NCBI GenBank assembly: GCA_963744575.1
Contig: CAVUUF010000013.1
Coordinates: 62,001-126,000, forward strand
DNA from: Palsa-504 sp963744575
GTDB lineage: Bacteria > Actinomycetota > Actinomycetes > Streptosporangiales > Streptosporangiaceae
Direction: 5' to 3'
Length of the DNA: 64,000 bases
The stretch's first letter is position 1. Every line of letters starts with the position of its first letter. A program made the translations under genes and the position numbers. This document shows, one piece after another, positions 8,017 to 17,298 of this stretch. The notes under the pieces were generated by a model, which saw only the letters and a list, made by a program, of their open reading frames with translations, searched no databases and had not been told where the DNA came from.

Positions 8017-8754
8017 GTGGGGAGCGCGCCTGCGGAAACCAGGTGGATGCCGACGGGGCAGCCAGGATCATCTGCGGCGTTCGGGACATCCGGGGAGCCG
8101 CGGACCCCGCCAGTAACGCCGGTGCTGCCGGTGCTCCCGGCGCTGCGCGAACTGCTGCCGCGAGGCGGCCTGAGCCGCGGGTCGGTGCTGGCCGTGGCGG
8201 AGTTCGGCCTGCTGTGCCTGGCGCTGGTGGCCGGCGCGTCGGCAGACGGGGCGTGGTGCGGGATCGCGGGCATACCTGAGGCGGGAGTGCTCGCGGCCGC
8301 GGCGCTCGGCCTGGACGCCGAGCGGACGCTGCTGGTCCCGGAGCCCGGCCCGGGCTGGGCGCAGGTGGTGGCGTCGCTGCTCGACGGCTGCGAGCTCGTC
8401 CTGCTGCGACCGCCCGCACGACCGCCTGCCCAGGTCAGGCAGCGCCTGGAGGCGACGCTGCGGCGGGGCCGGGGCGTCCTGCTGGTGGCCGGGGACTGGC
8501 CCGGGGCCCAGGTGCGGCTGCGGGTCGCCGCCCAGCGGTGGACCGGCCTCGGGCACGGGCACGGGCGGCTGCGGGCGTGCTGCGCCGAGGTGGTGGCGGA
8601 CGGTCGCGGCGAGGCGGCCATGACCCGCTCGCGCTGGCTCTGGCTGCCCGCCGAAGACGGTGACGTCGCCGTGGCCGATCCGGCGGACATCCCGTTCGGC
8701 CTCCCGGGGGACCGGCCGGAGACCGTACCCGCCCTGCGGGCGGTGAGCGAGTGA
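8017..8754 (+). CDS. imuA: ImuA'-like mutasome accessory protein
   Basis: The protein has 245 residues and resembles a degenerate RecA fold: ALRELLPRGGLSRGSVLAV near the N-terminus takes the place of a Walker A region. It is identified mainly by position, immediately before imuB with stop and start overlapping (GTGA) and ahead of dnaE2. This is the arrangement of the actinobacterial damage-inducible mutagenesis cassette. ImuA' and ImuB recruit DnaE2 to the beta clamp for translesion synthesis. A GTG at 8017 fits the predicted transcription start; an ATG at 8047 is the alternative. Confidence 0.75.
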   Translation: MGSAPAETRWMPTGQPGSSAAFGTSGEPRTPPVTPVLPVLPALRELLPRGGLSRGSVLAVAEFGLLCLALVAGASADGAWCGIAGIPEAGVLAAAALGLDAERTLLVPEPGPGWAQVVASLLDGCELVLLRPPARPPAQVRQRLEATLRRGRGVLLVAGDWPGAQVRLRVAAQRWTGLGHGHGRLRACCAEVVADGRGEAAMTRSRWLWLPAEDGDVAVADPADIPFGLPGDRPETVPALRAVSE

Positions 8755-10162
8755 GCCCCCCGCCGCCGCGGATCATGGTCGTGAGCTGCCCGGAGCTCAC
8801 CGCCGGGGAACCGGGTCCGCAGGCGGCGCGGCTGCTCGACCGGATGATCGCCACCGTGACCGGGTTCTGTCCCGAGGTGGAGGTGGTGGAGCCGGGCGTA
8901 TGCGCGTTCGCCGCCCGCGGGCCGGCCCGCTACTACGGCGGCGAGACGACGCTGGCCGCGAAGATCATCGCCGCGCTGGCGGACTTCGGCGGGCCGGCCC
9001 GGGTCGGCGTCGCCGACGGGCTGTTCGCCGCGCTCCTCGCCGCCCGCCGCGCCAACCCGGTCCTGCTGGTCCCCGGGGGCCAGACTCCGGGCTTCCTGGC
9101 CGCGCAGCCGGTGCTCGTCCTGGCCGGCCAAGACCTGGCTACTCTGCTGAACCGGCTCGGCCTGGCCACGCTGGGGGACTTCGCCGCGCTGCCCGCTCGC
9201 GATGTGGCCAGCAGGTTCGGCGACACGGGGGAGCGCGCGCACCGGCTGGCCCGCGGCCTGGACTCCCGGTCGCTGGCCGTGCGCCCGCCGCCCGCGGACC
9301 TGTCCGTGACCCGGGAGTTCGACCCGCCGGAACCGCGGGCCGAACCGCTGGTGTTCGCGGCCAGGGCGCTTGCCGAGCGGCTGCACGCCGGCCTGGCCGC
9401 CCGCGGGCTGACCTGCGTCCGCGTGCAGGTCTTGGCCACCTGGGCGGACGGGCAGTGCAGCAGCCGGTTGTGGCGGCACGACGGGCTGCTGTCCGCGACC
9501 GAGGTGGCCGGCCTGGTCCGCTGGCAGCTCGACGGCTGGCAGCCGGCCCGGCCGGCCACACCGCGGACGACGAGAACACCCCGGGAGGCATCAGCGCGCT
9601 GCGGCTCATCCCGGATCAGGTCGTCCGCGCTGTCGGCCAGCAGCTCGCGCTGTGGGGGGAGGCGCCGGAAATGAGCATGGTCACCGACCGGGTGGCCCAT
9701 GCCGCCATGCGGGTGCAGGCGATGCTCGGGCACGAGGCGGTGCTGCGCCCGGTCCTCGGCGGCGGCAGGAACGCCTCTGACCAGGTGACACCCATTCCGT
9801 TCGGGGAAAAAAGAGAGCCTGGCCTGGCCGCGGACCCGCCCTGGCCCGGGCGGGTCATCGGTCCGGCGCCCGGCCTGGTCTTCCCGGCCGGCCACGCGGC
9901 GGAGGTGGCCGACCACGCCGGGCAGGCCGTCACCGTCAGCGGTCGCTGCACGCTCTCGGCCGCGCCCGCCCGGCTGGCCATGCCCGGTGAGCCGCCGCGG
10001 CGTGTCATCGGCTGGGCCGGGCCCTGGCCGCTGTCCGAGCGCTGGTGGGACCCGGCCGCCGCACGCAGGCGCGCCCGGTTCCAGCTGGCCACCGATGACG
10101 GGCGGGCGTGGCTGGCGGTGGTCCAGGACGGCCGCTGGCTGGTCGAGGCAGCTTACTGGTGA
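8751..10162 (+). pseudogene. imuB: ImuB, Y-family polymerase-like protein, frameshifted
   Basis: Residues from MSPPPPRIMVVSCP through VRWQLDGWQPARPA read in one frame: palm and finger region with YYGGETTLAAKI, the HhH segment LGDFAALPARDVASRFG and the little finger. The rest (GGISALRLIPDQVVRAVGQQLALWG to the C-terminal WLVEAAYW) reads in the -1 frame. The break lies between about 9541 and 9565 in a GGCC-rich run, so one base seems to be missing. Intact ImuB lacks the catalytic acidic residues of Y-family polymerases and acts as a clamp-binding hub for DnaE2. If the lesion is real, the mutasome would be disabled although dnaE2 is intact. A sequencing or assembly error is the main alternative. 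Confidence 0.8.
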
Positions 10163-10177
10163 GGCGGGGGATAACCA

Positions 10178-13100
10178 GTGGGCTGGGATAACCCGGTGGT
10201 TCCCTGGCGGGAGCTGCAGCGCCGCATGTCCTGGGGCACACCGTGGGCCGAACTGCACTGCCACTCCTCGTTCAGCTTCCTGGACGGGGCGGCCGCCCCG
10301 GAGGAGCTGGTCGCCGAGGCGGCCCGGCTCGGGCTCGAGGTGCTCGCCCTCACCGACCACGACGGCATGTACGGGGTCCCGCAGTTCGCGCAGGCCGCCG
10401 CACGGCTCCGCGACCGGGGGATCAGCCTGGGCACGGTGTTCGGCGCCGAGCTCAGCCTCGGCCTGGAAGCCAGCCAGCACGGGACACCCGATCCAGCGGG
10501 GCGTCACCTGCTGGTGCTGGCCCGGGACCCGGAAGGCTACCGGCGGCTGTGCGCCGTGATCAGCGCCGCCCAGCTGGCGGGCGGCGAGAAGGGCCGCCCG
10601 CGCTACGACGTCGGCCAGCTGGCCGACGCGCATGGCGGCCACTGGGTGGTGCTGACCGGGTGCCGCAAGGGGCCGGTGCCGGCCGCACTCGCGGCGGGCG
10701 GCCCGGAGGCGGCCTGGCGGGAGCTAACGAAACTGACCGGGATGTTCGGGCCCGAGAACGTGCTGGTGGAGCTGACCTGCCAGCACGATCCCGGCGACGA
10801 CGAGCGCAACGACACGCTGGCCCGGCTGGCGGCGCTCGCCGGCCTCGGCGTGGTGGCGACCGGCAACGTCCACTTCGCCGCGCCCGCGCAGGCCCGGCTC
10901 GCCCAGGCGCTGGCCGCGATCCGGGCCCGGCGCAGCCTGGCCGACATGGACGGCTGGCTGCCCGCGGCGGGCACCGCCTACCTGCGCTCGGGCCGGGAGA
11001 TGACCGCGCGGCTGCGCCGGTACCCTGGGGTGCTCGCGCGCACCGTGGAACTCGGCCGCCAGTGCGCGTTCGACTTCACGGTGATCGCGCCCCGGCTGCC
11101 GGCCTGCCCGGTCCCGCATGGCCATACCGAAATCTCCTGGCTGCGCGCGCTGACCGGGCAGAATGCCCCGGCCCGGTACGGGGCGCCGGAGGCCGAACGG
11201 GTGCCGGGCGCGTACGCCCAGATCGCCCGCGAGCTCGAGGTGATCGACCGGCTCGGGTTCGCCGGTTACTTCCTGATCGTGCACGACATCGTGGAGTTCT
11301 GCGAGGACAAGGACATCTTGTGCCAGGGCCGCGGGTCGGCGGCGAATTCGGCGGTCTGCTACGCGATCGGCATCACCAACGTCAACCCGGTCTCGCACCA
11401 CCTGCTGTTCGAGCGGTTCCTGTCCGAGGGCCGGGACGGCCCGCCGGACATCGACCTGGACATCGAGCACCGCCGCCGCGAGGAGGTCATCCAGTACGTC
11501 TACGACACCTACGGCCGGGACCGGGCCGCCCAGGTCGCCAACGTGATCTCGTACCGGCCGCGGCTGGCGCTGCGGGACGCCGGGCGCGCGCTCGGGTTCA
11601 CCCCGGCGGAGGCGGACGCCTGGACCCGCGAGATCGGTCCGGGGGCGGCCACCGATGGGGAATCACTGCCGGACGACATCCCCGAGGCCGTAAAAGACCT
11701 GGCCAGGCAGATGCAGCGGCTGCCGCGGCACCTGGGTATCCACTCGGGCGGCATGGTGATCTGCGACCGGCCGGTGGGGGAGGTGTGCCCGGTCGAGTGG
11801 GCCCGGATGCCCGGCCGCACCGTGCTGCAGTGGGACAAGGACGACTGCGCCTACGCGGGCCTGGTCAAGTTCGACCTGCTCGGCCTGGGCATGCTGGCCG
11901 CCCTGCACGACTGCCTCAACCTGGTGACCAAGCACCACGGCGAGCACTGGACGATGGCCACGATCCCGCAGGAGGACCCGGCCGTCTACCAGATGCTGGC
12001 CGAGGCGGACACGGTGGGCGTGTTCCAGGTGGAGTCCCGGGCCCAGATGGCCACCCTGCCGCGGCTGCGGCCGCAGCAGTTCTACGACCTGGTCATCGAG
12101 GTGGCGCTGATCAGGCCGGGCCCGATCCAGGGTGGTTCGGTCCATCCCTACCTGCGCCGTCACGACGGGCTCGAGGACGCGGATATGCCGCACGAGTCGA
12201 TGCGCCCGGCCCTGGGCAAGACGCTGGGCGTGCCGTTGTTCCAGGAGCAGATGATGCAGCTGGCCATCGACTGCGCGGGGTTCACCCCGGACGAGGCCGA
12301 CCGGCTGCGTCAGGCGATGAGTGCCAAACGGGCTCCGGAACGCATCGCCGGACTCCGCCAGCGGCTGCTGGACGGGATGGCCGGACACGGCATCGCCCCG
12401 GCCACCGCGCAAGACATCTACACCAAGATCCTCGCCTTCTCCAGCTACGGGTTCCCCGAGTCGCACGCGATCAGCTTCGCCTACCTGGTTTACGCCAGCG
12501 CCTGGCTGAAACGGTACTTCCCGGCCGCGTTCACCACCGCGCTGCTGCGCAACCAGCCGATGGGCTTCTACGCCCCGCACAGCCTGATCAACGACGCGCG
12601 GCGGCACGGGGTCGAGGTCCGCGGCGTGGACGTGAACGCCAGCGACGCGCTGGCCACCCTCGAAGGCTTCGGCCCTGCTGGCCAGACCGGGCCGGCCATC
12701 AGGCTCGGCCTGTCCGCCGTGCGCAACCTCAGCACTCAGGCGGCCGAACGGGTGGCGGCCGGCCGCCCGTACCGTGACCTGGAGGATTTCGCCGCCCGGA
12801 CGCGCCTGCCGGCCGCCGCGCTTGAGGCGCTGGCCACCGCGGGCGCGTTCGGCTGCTTCGGGCTCGGCAGGCGCGCCGCGCTGTGGGCGGCCGGGGCCGC
12901 CGCCTCGCTGCGCGAGGGGCAGCTGCCCGGCACCGCCACCGGGCTGACCGCGCCGCCGCTGCCGGCCATGACGCCGGCCGAGGAGACCCTGGCCGACCTG
13001 TGGGCCACCAGCACATACGGCACCCACCCGGTGGCGCACATCCGGGCCGCGCTGCGCGCGCGGCAGGTGCTGACCGCGGAAGCGGCCAGGTCGGCGGCGC

Positions 13101-13423
13101 GCGACGGCGCGCAGGTGGCCGTGGCCGGCCTGGTCACCCACCGGCAGCGGCCGCCCACCGCGCGCGGCGTGGTGTTCCTCAGCCTGGAGGACGAGACCGG
13201 CATGGTGAACGTCATCTGCCCGCCCCAGGTGTGGGAGCGCCACCGCCAGGTGGCCACGGTCGCGCCCGCCCTGCTTGTCCAGGGCCGCATCGAGCGAACC
13301 GGCGCCGCCGGAGCCGGCGTGCCCGGCTCCGGCGGCGCCGTCAACCTGGTCGCCACGGCGCTGCGCCCGCTCCGGGTGGCGGCTGCCGCCAAGGGCGGTG
13401 TCGCCCGCCGCGACTTCCGCTGA
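10178..13423 (+). CDS. dnaE2: Error-prone DNA polymerase III alpha subunit DnaE2
   Basis: The protein has 1081 residues, the normal DnaE2 length. The N-terminal PHP domain carries ELHCHSSFSFLDGA and LALTDHDGMYG. The polymerase core has the catalytic acidic motif PDIDLDIEHRRREEVI, plus CQGRGSAANS and GYFLIVHDIVEF. A helix-hairpin-helix region lies around residue 850 and an OB fold near residue 960 (VAVAGLVTHRQRPPTARGVVFLSLEDE). It carries out mutagenic translesion synthesis with ImuA'/ImuB during the SOS response. GTG start with GAGGCGGGGG upstream, 15 bp after imuB, in the same operon. Confidence 0.96.
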   Translation: MGWDNPVVPWRELQRRMSWGTPWAELHCHSSFSFLDGAAAPEELVAEAARLGLEVLALTDHDGMYGVPQFAQAAARLRDRGISLGTVFGAELSLGLEASQHGTPDPAGRHLLVLARDPEGYRRLCAVISAAQLAGGEKGRPRYDVGQLADAHGGHWVVLTGCRKGPVPAALAAGGPEAAWRELTKLTGMFGPENVLVELTCQHDPGDDERNDTLARLAALAGLGVVATGNVHFAAPAQARLAQALAAIRARRSLADMDGWLPAAGTAYLRSGREMTARLRRYPGVLARTVELGRQCAFDFTVIAPRLPACPVPHGHTEISWLRALTGQNAPARYGAPEAERVPGAYAQIARELEVIDRLGFAGYFLIVHDIVEFCEDKDILCQGRGSAANSAVCYAIGITNVNPVSHHLLFERFLSEGRDGPPDIDLDIEHRRREEVIQYVYDTYGRDRAAQVANVISYRPRLALRDAGRALGFTPAEADAWTREIGPGAATDGESLPDDIPEAVKDLARQMQRLPRHLGIHSGGMVICDRPVGEVCPVEWARMPGRTVLQWDKDDCAYAGLVKFDLLGLGMLAALHDCLNLVTKHHGEHWTMATIPQEDPAVYQMLAEADTVGVFQVESRAQMATLPRLRPQQFYDLVIEVALIRPGPIQGGSVHPYLRRHDGLEDADMPHESMRPALGKTLGVPLFQEQMMQLAIDCAGFTPDEADRLRQAMSAKRAPERIAGLRQRLLDGMAGHGIAPATAQDIYTKILAFSSYGFPESHAISFAYLVYASAWLKRYFPAAFTTALLRNQPMGFYAPHSLINDARRHGVEVRGVDVNASDALATLEGFGPAGQTGPAIRLGLSAVRNLSTQAAERVAAGRPYRDLEDFAARTRLPAAALEALATAGAFGCFGLGRRAALWAAGAAASLREGQLPGTATGLTAPPLPAMTPAEETLADLWATSTYGTHPVAHIRAALRARQVLTAEAARSAARDGAQVAVAGLVTHRQRPPTARGVVFLSLEDETGMVNVICPPQVWERHRQVATVAPALLVQGRIERTGAAGAGVPGSGGAVNLVATALRPLRVAAAAKGGVARRDFR

Positions 13424-13438
13424 TTCCGGGATCTCCGG

Positions 13439-14127
13439 TCAGCGCACGCCGCGCGGCCGGAACTGCACGCTGATCCGCGGCCCGACCGGCTGGGCGGTCT
13501 TCGGCACGGCATGCTCCCAGGTTCGCTGGCAGCTGCCGCCCATGACCAGCAGGTCGCCGTGGCCCACCTCGAACCGCAGCGGCCGCGCGCCGCCCCGAGG
13601 CCGCTCTGCCGATTCCGGGGGGGACGACTCCCCCGAGCCCCCCGAGGCCGCAGGAGCAGCGGCCGCGGCGTGCCCAGCGACACGATGGCCACCATGGTGT
13701 CCTCGGTCCGGCCGCGCCCGGTGGTGTCGCCGTGCCAGGCCACGCTGTCCCGCCCGTCCCGGTACAGGCACAGGCCCGCGGTCCGGAACGGCTCGCCGAG
13801 CTCGGGTCCGTAGTGCGCGTCCAGCGCCTGCCGCGCCGCGGTCAGCGCCGGATCGGGCAGCGGCGCGTCCTCGCCGTAGAAGCAGAGCAGCCGGGGGACC
13901 GCGACCACCTTGTCGTACATGTGCCGTTTCTCGGCCCGCCACGGCACGGTCTCGGCCAGCCGCGCGAACACCGCCCCGGAGCCCGCCAGCCAGCCGCGGC
14001 GCAGGTCCACCCAGGCGCCGCGGGCCAGCGGCGTCCGCCGCACCGAGCCGCCCAGGGGCTGCAGCCGAGGCTCCTCGCAGACGTCAAGCAGGGACTCCTG
14101 AACCCTCACCCGGCCAGTCGAACCCAA
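13439..14127 (-). pseudogene. alkB: AlkB-like 2-oxoglutarate/Fe(II) DNA dioxygenase, frameshifted
   Basis: The first two thirds (through MVAIVSLGTPRPLLLRPRG) and the last third (LRFEVGHGDLLVMGGSCQRTWEHAVPKT) read in different frames. The switch lies around 13615-13655, which includes a run of seven G. Together they make a complete AlkB: the iron ligands H-G-D in VAWHGDTTG and the distal His in TWEHAVPKT, and the 2-oxoglutarate Arg in GPRISVQFR. Such enzymes oxidatively remove alkyl groups from bases. The gene converges on the SOS operon, a plausible DNA-repair neighbourhood. The start may be TTG at 14127, with -10-like TAGACT at 14137-14142, or GTG at 14109. The homopolymer makes a consensus error possible. 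Confidence 0.78.
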
Positions 14128-14257
14128 ACACCGTTCAGTCTAGCGTCACCCGGAACAGCCGGTTCCCTGATAAGAGTTGTCGCCATCCGGCGAACCCGAA
14201 CGCATCCATGGCCGTGCCCTTCCCGGGGGAATACGATTCCCCTGGAGGGGGTTCGCC

Positions 14258-14757
14258 ATGGCTCATGATGTATTCATCAGTTACGCGGCGGCACAGAATT
14301 CACTCGCGCTCCGGCTGGCCGAACGGTTCGAGGCCAGTCGCGTCAAGTGCTGGGTGGCGTCCCGCGACATCGTGGGCGGGACGGGCGGGTCGACGCCATT
14401 ATGACGGCTCTCGGATCGACCCGGCTCGTGCTCGTCCTGCTCTCCACGGAGGCCAACAAGTCGCCGCATGTCGAAAGGGAAGTCGCCTACGCCGCCGAGC
14501 ATGGCACACCGATCCTGCCGGTACGGATCGAGAGCCTCCAGCTCAAGCCCACCCTGCAGTATTACCTGAACGCAAAGCACCGGTATGACATTTTCGAGCG
14601 GCCCGACGACCGGCGTTACGACGATCTGACCGACACGGTCAAGATCCTCCTGGCCGGGATCGGTCCCGGGGCGGCCACGGCATCCACGAGCCGAGGGCGT
14701 GCTCACCGCTCGGGCGGAGGAACGAGGAGGCGGTCGATCGCGACAGCCTCCACGTAG
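14258..14757 (+). pseudogene. TIR-domain protein, frameshifted
   Basis: The ATG follows GGAGGGGG. The first 49 codons give a TIR start (MAHDVFISYAAAQ ... CWVASRDIVGGTG). The remaining TIR domain (RVDAIMTALGSTRLVLVLLS, then SPHVEREVAYAAEHGTPILPVRIE) is in another frame, with the break at about 14385-14395 in a GGGCGGGACGGGCGGG stretch. Bacterial TIR domains consume NAD+ or make NAD-derived signals and are often effectors of immune systems. A 7-bp hairpin (GGGGAAT/ATTCCCC, 14226-14242) lies just before the ribosome site. As read, translation would stop at 14404, inside the domain. First gene of a decayed module with the vWA and PP2C genes. Confidence 0.8.
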
Positions 14758-14811
14758 CCGTGACCCGGCGGCGAAGCCGTCGACGGAACAGGCCGGGCAG
14801 TACGCCTGCGC

Positions 14812-15622
14812 ATGAACAGCCAGCGCCCCGGCTGCTTCATCTTGCTGGTCGATCAGTCTGGTTCGATGAACTACAAGATCGCCGGGACGATGATTCCCAA
14901 ACGGCAGGCGGTGGCCGACGCGGTCAACAGCCTGCTTTACGAGGCCGTATTGCGCAACCGCGGGTAACGGCGTACGGCACCGTTTCGACATCGGCGTCCT
15001 TGGCTATGGCATTGGCGATCAAGGCGTGCAGAGCGCTTTCGGGAAGGATCTCGCCCCGATCGACGAGATCGTCACGATGGCCAGGCCACCGGAGAAGAAG
15101 GTCGTCGTCCGGCCGGATGGCCGTGGCGGCGAGCTTCGGCAAACGGTCGAGGTGCCGGTCTGGTTCGACCCGGTCGCCAAGGGGAAGACGCTGATGTACG
15201 CGGCATTTGAGCGTGCGCTGGCGGCCGCCACGACGTGGACCCGCGACCATCAGGCCTCATTCCCGCCGATCGTCATCAATATCACCGACGGCGGCTTCGT
15301 CGGAAAGGATCCGACTCCGCTGGTCTACGAAATCCAGGAGTTGTGCACGCGAGCCGGGAACGCGCTCACCTTCAACTGTCACATCTCGGAATCCGCGGGG
15401 CAGGTCGTCACCTACCCCGGGCCCACCCGGGCCGCGGGCTTCGAGAAGCGCGTGCGCCAGTTGTACGAGATGTCGAGTGTCCTGCCCGATCTGATGCGGA
15501 AGCGCGCGCGTGAGCTGGGGTACGACATCGAGCCAGAGGCGCGGGGGTACGTCCTCAACGCCGATGCCGCGAGCCTCATCGACTTCCTGGACATCGGCGG
15601 CACGCGGGCGATGGCGGTCTGA
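14812..15622 (+). pseudogene. vWA-domain (TerY-like) protein, frameshifted
   Basis: Begins MNSQRPGCFILLVDQSGSM, with the MIDAS DxSxS motif DQSGS, and runs to EAVLRNRG before a TAA at about 14965. The remainder resumes in another frame (VRHRFDIGVLGYGIGD ... FPPIVINITDGGFVGKDPTPL ... LIDFLDIGGTRAM) and carries the downstream MIDAS Thr/Asp region NITDGG. Assembled, it is a roughly 265-residue stand-alone vWA protein like TerY. In Ter-type conflict systems, TerY-like vWA proteins occur in a triad with a PP2C phosphatase and a protein kinase, and both partners are present here. One small indel near 14955-14965 is enough to explain the break. Confidence 0.78.
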
Positions 15623-15639
15623 GCGGGCGGGTGCACCAG

Positions 15640-16407
15640 ATGGACGCGGAAACCTTCATGTACTGTCGCGGCTGGTCCGAAGCCAAGCCCGGGCATACTG
15701 ACGACGAGAACCAGGACGCGTTCGAGATCCGCCTGGTCCCTGACGCGGCAGGCGGCAGCGTGCTGCTCGCCGTCTGTGACGGCGCCAGCTCCACGGTATA
15801 CGCCAGGCAGTGGGCGCAGGCGCTCGCCGCCACCGCGGAGCCGGACTGGACGGACCTGGACGACGACACGCTCACGGCGACGCTGGACCAGGTACGGGAG
15901 CGGTTCCAGCTCACCCTTTCGCCGGATCTGCCCTGGTACATGTCGCACAAGATCGCCCGGGAGGGAAGCCAGGCCACCTTGCTGGTGGCGTCGTTCCGGC
16001 GGATTCCGGGCCGCGGTGAGATCAGCTGCCGCGCGGTGGCGGTCGGGGACAGTTCGCTGCTCCTGTTCCGGCGCGACGGTTCCACCGCCGCCTTCCCGGT
16101 GGGAAAATCCGCCGATTTCGGTCTCAGCCCGCGGCTGGTCAGCACGAAGCCGCAGCCGGGCCTGCCGTACGAGCGCTGGGATGCCACCCTCGGGCCGGGT
16201 GACGTGGTCATCGGGTGTACCGATGCGGTGGCCAAATGGATGCTCGAAGGTGTCGAGGCGGCTGACCGTCCGTCGCTGTTCCGGGTGCTGCTCGACATCC
16301 TGGGGGACGGCGGTGGCCCGGACCGGGATGCACGGCAGGCCGGCGAGGGCCTGTCCGGCCGCATCGCCGGCGGTGCCGCACCACGTCGGCTGGAAGAGAT
16401 GACCTGA
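15640..16407 (+). pseudogene. PP2C-family protein phosphatase, C-terminal frameshift
   Basis: The metal-binding PP2C motifs are visible: GHTDDENQDAF, LLAVCDGASS, the central AVGDSSLLLFR and VIGCTDAVAKWML. The canonical last strand DDLTLVLGV is present just after 16397 but in another frame: RLEE-(indel)-DDLTLVL. One missing base in GAAGAGATGACC explains it. That DD supplies a metal ligand in PP2C enzymes, so as read the enzyme would lose its final motif. The site is not a homopolymer. Starts at ATG 15640 (or GTG 15631), directly after the vWA gene. Predicted role: dephosphorylating targets of the neighbouring kinase. Confidence 0.75.
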
Positions 16408-16604
16408 CCCTCGTCCTGGGTGTTCCGTGCCGCCGGAAAGCGCGCGGGCGCCACTCCCGTTCGCGCGGCAGGTGCTCGAGGCATCTAGCCGGTGACTTCG
16501 GCCGCCCGGCTCCTCCTCCGTCGCCGTGGACCACGGTGCTGAGAGCCCTGCGCCGGTCGTCCGCGCCCTGGTGCGGGGCCTGCGCGCGGTGTGGCGGTGG
16601 GCGG

Positions 16605-17264
16605 TCAATGCCCTATCAGGACCAGGAAGATGATGATGGTGATCAGGACGATCACCATGGAGGCGGTGGCGGCGACGACACTTCCCGCGCTGCTTCGCCT
16701 GGGTGCGGGCGTAATCCGGGACGAGGGCGCCGCCGGGGGCGCCGGGGTCACCGGGCGCGCCGGTTGCGGGCGCGTCCCGGCTGGCTTCGTGTCGTCTGCC
16801 GGGGTTTCGCCGCCGGTTGGAGACGGCCCGCGGCGCGCGGCCGTACCGTCCTCACCGGCGGTGGCGCGGCCGGCCTGGCCGCGGCCTGATTGAGTAGCTT
16901 GCGGACCTCAGCGTCGCCGACCGCGGCCCGTATCGACGAGAGATGGCGGTTCACGGTGGACAGCTGCAGGTTCAACCGGGTGGCGATCTGCTCCGGGCGC
17001 GCCCCCGCGCGGAGCAGTTCGACACCGCCGCTGCCGGGAGACAGCGCACGCTGCGGCCGGGGTACCCGGGCCGTCGGCGGTGACGCCGCGCCGGCGTGCT
17101 CACGGCGGCCGCGGTGTCGCCGCGCCTTCCCGTCCCGGCTCGTGCTCCAGGAGCCTGACGTACGCCTGCACCGTGGCCGGGAACAGCCCGAGCGCCGACG
17201 CGATCTCCTCCACGGTCTTCCCGGCGGCCCGCAACCCCGCCACCTGCCGCTGCGTGTAGGTCAT
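16605..17264 (-). pseudogene. Tandem helix-turn-helix protein with C-terminal transmembrane anchor, frameshifted
   Basis: Starts MTYTQRQVAGLRAAGKTVEE, the first LuxR/sigma4-like HTH (IASALGLFPATVQAYVRLLE). A second HTH in another frame follows (PEQIATRLNLQLSTVNRHL, about 16905-16990). A long Ala/Pro/Arg linker then leads, back in the first frame, to a hydrophobic tail SMVIVLITIIIFLVLIGH that ends at 16605. The original product was probably about 220 residues: two DNA-binding HTHs, a disordered linker and one tail anchor. At least two indels break it. It lies 34 bp after the kinase gene on the same strand. I know no named family with exactly this architecture; the boundaries in the linker are uncertain. 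Confidence 0.6.
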
Positions 17265-17298
17265 GCGGCACGCCCGCCATGACGCGCCGGTCGCCGGG

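Noticed and set aside
14226..14242. Hairpin before the TIR gene as a riboswitch
   Set aside because: A single 7-bp stem with a 3-nt loop is too simple; it is mentioned under the gene only.
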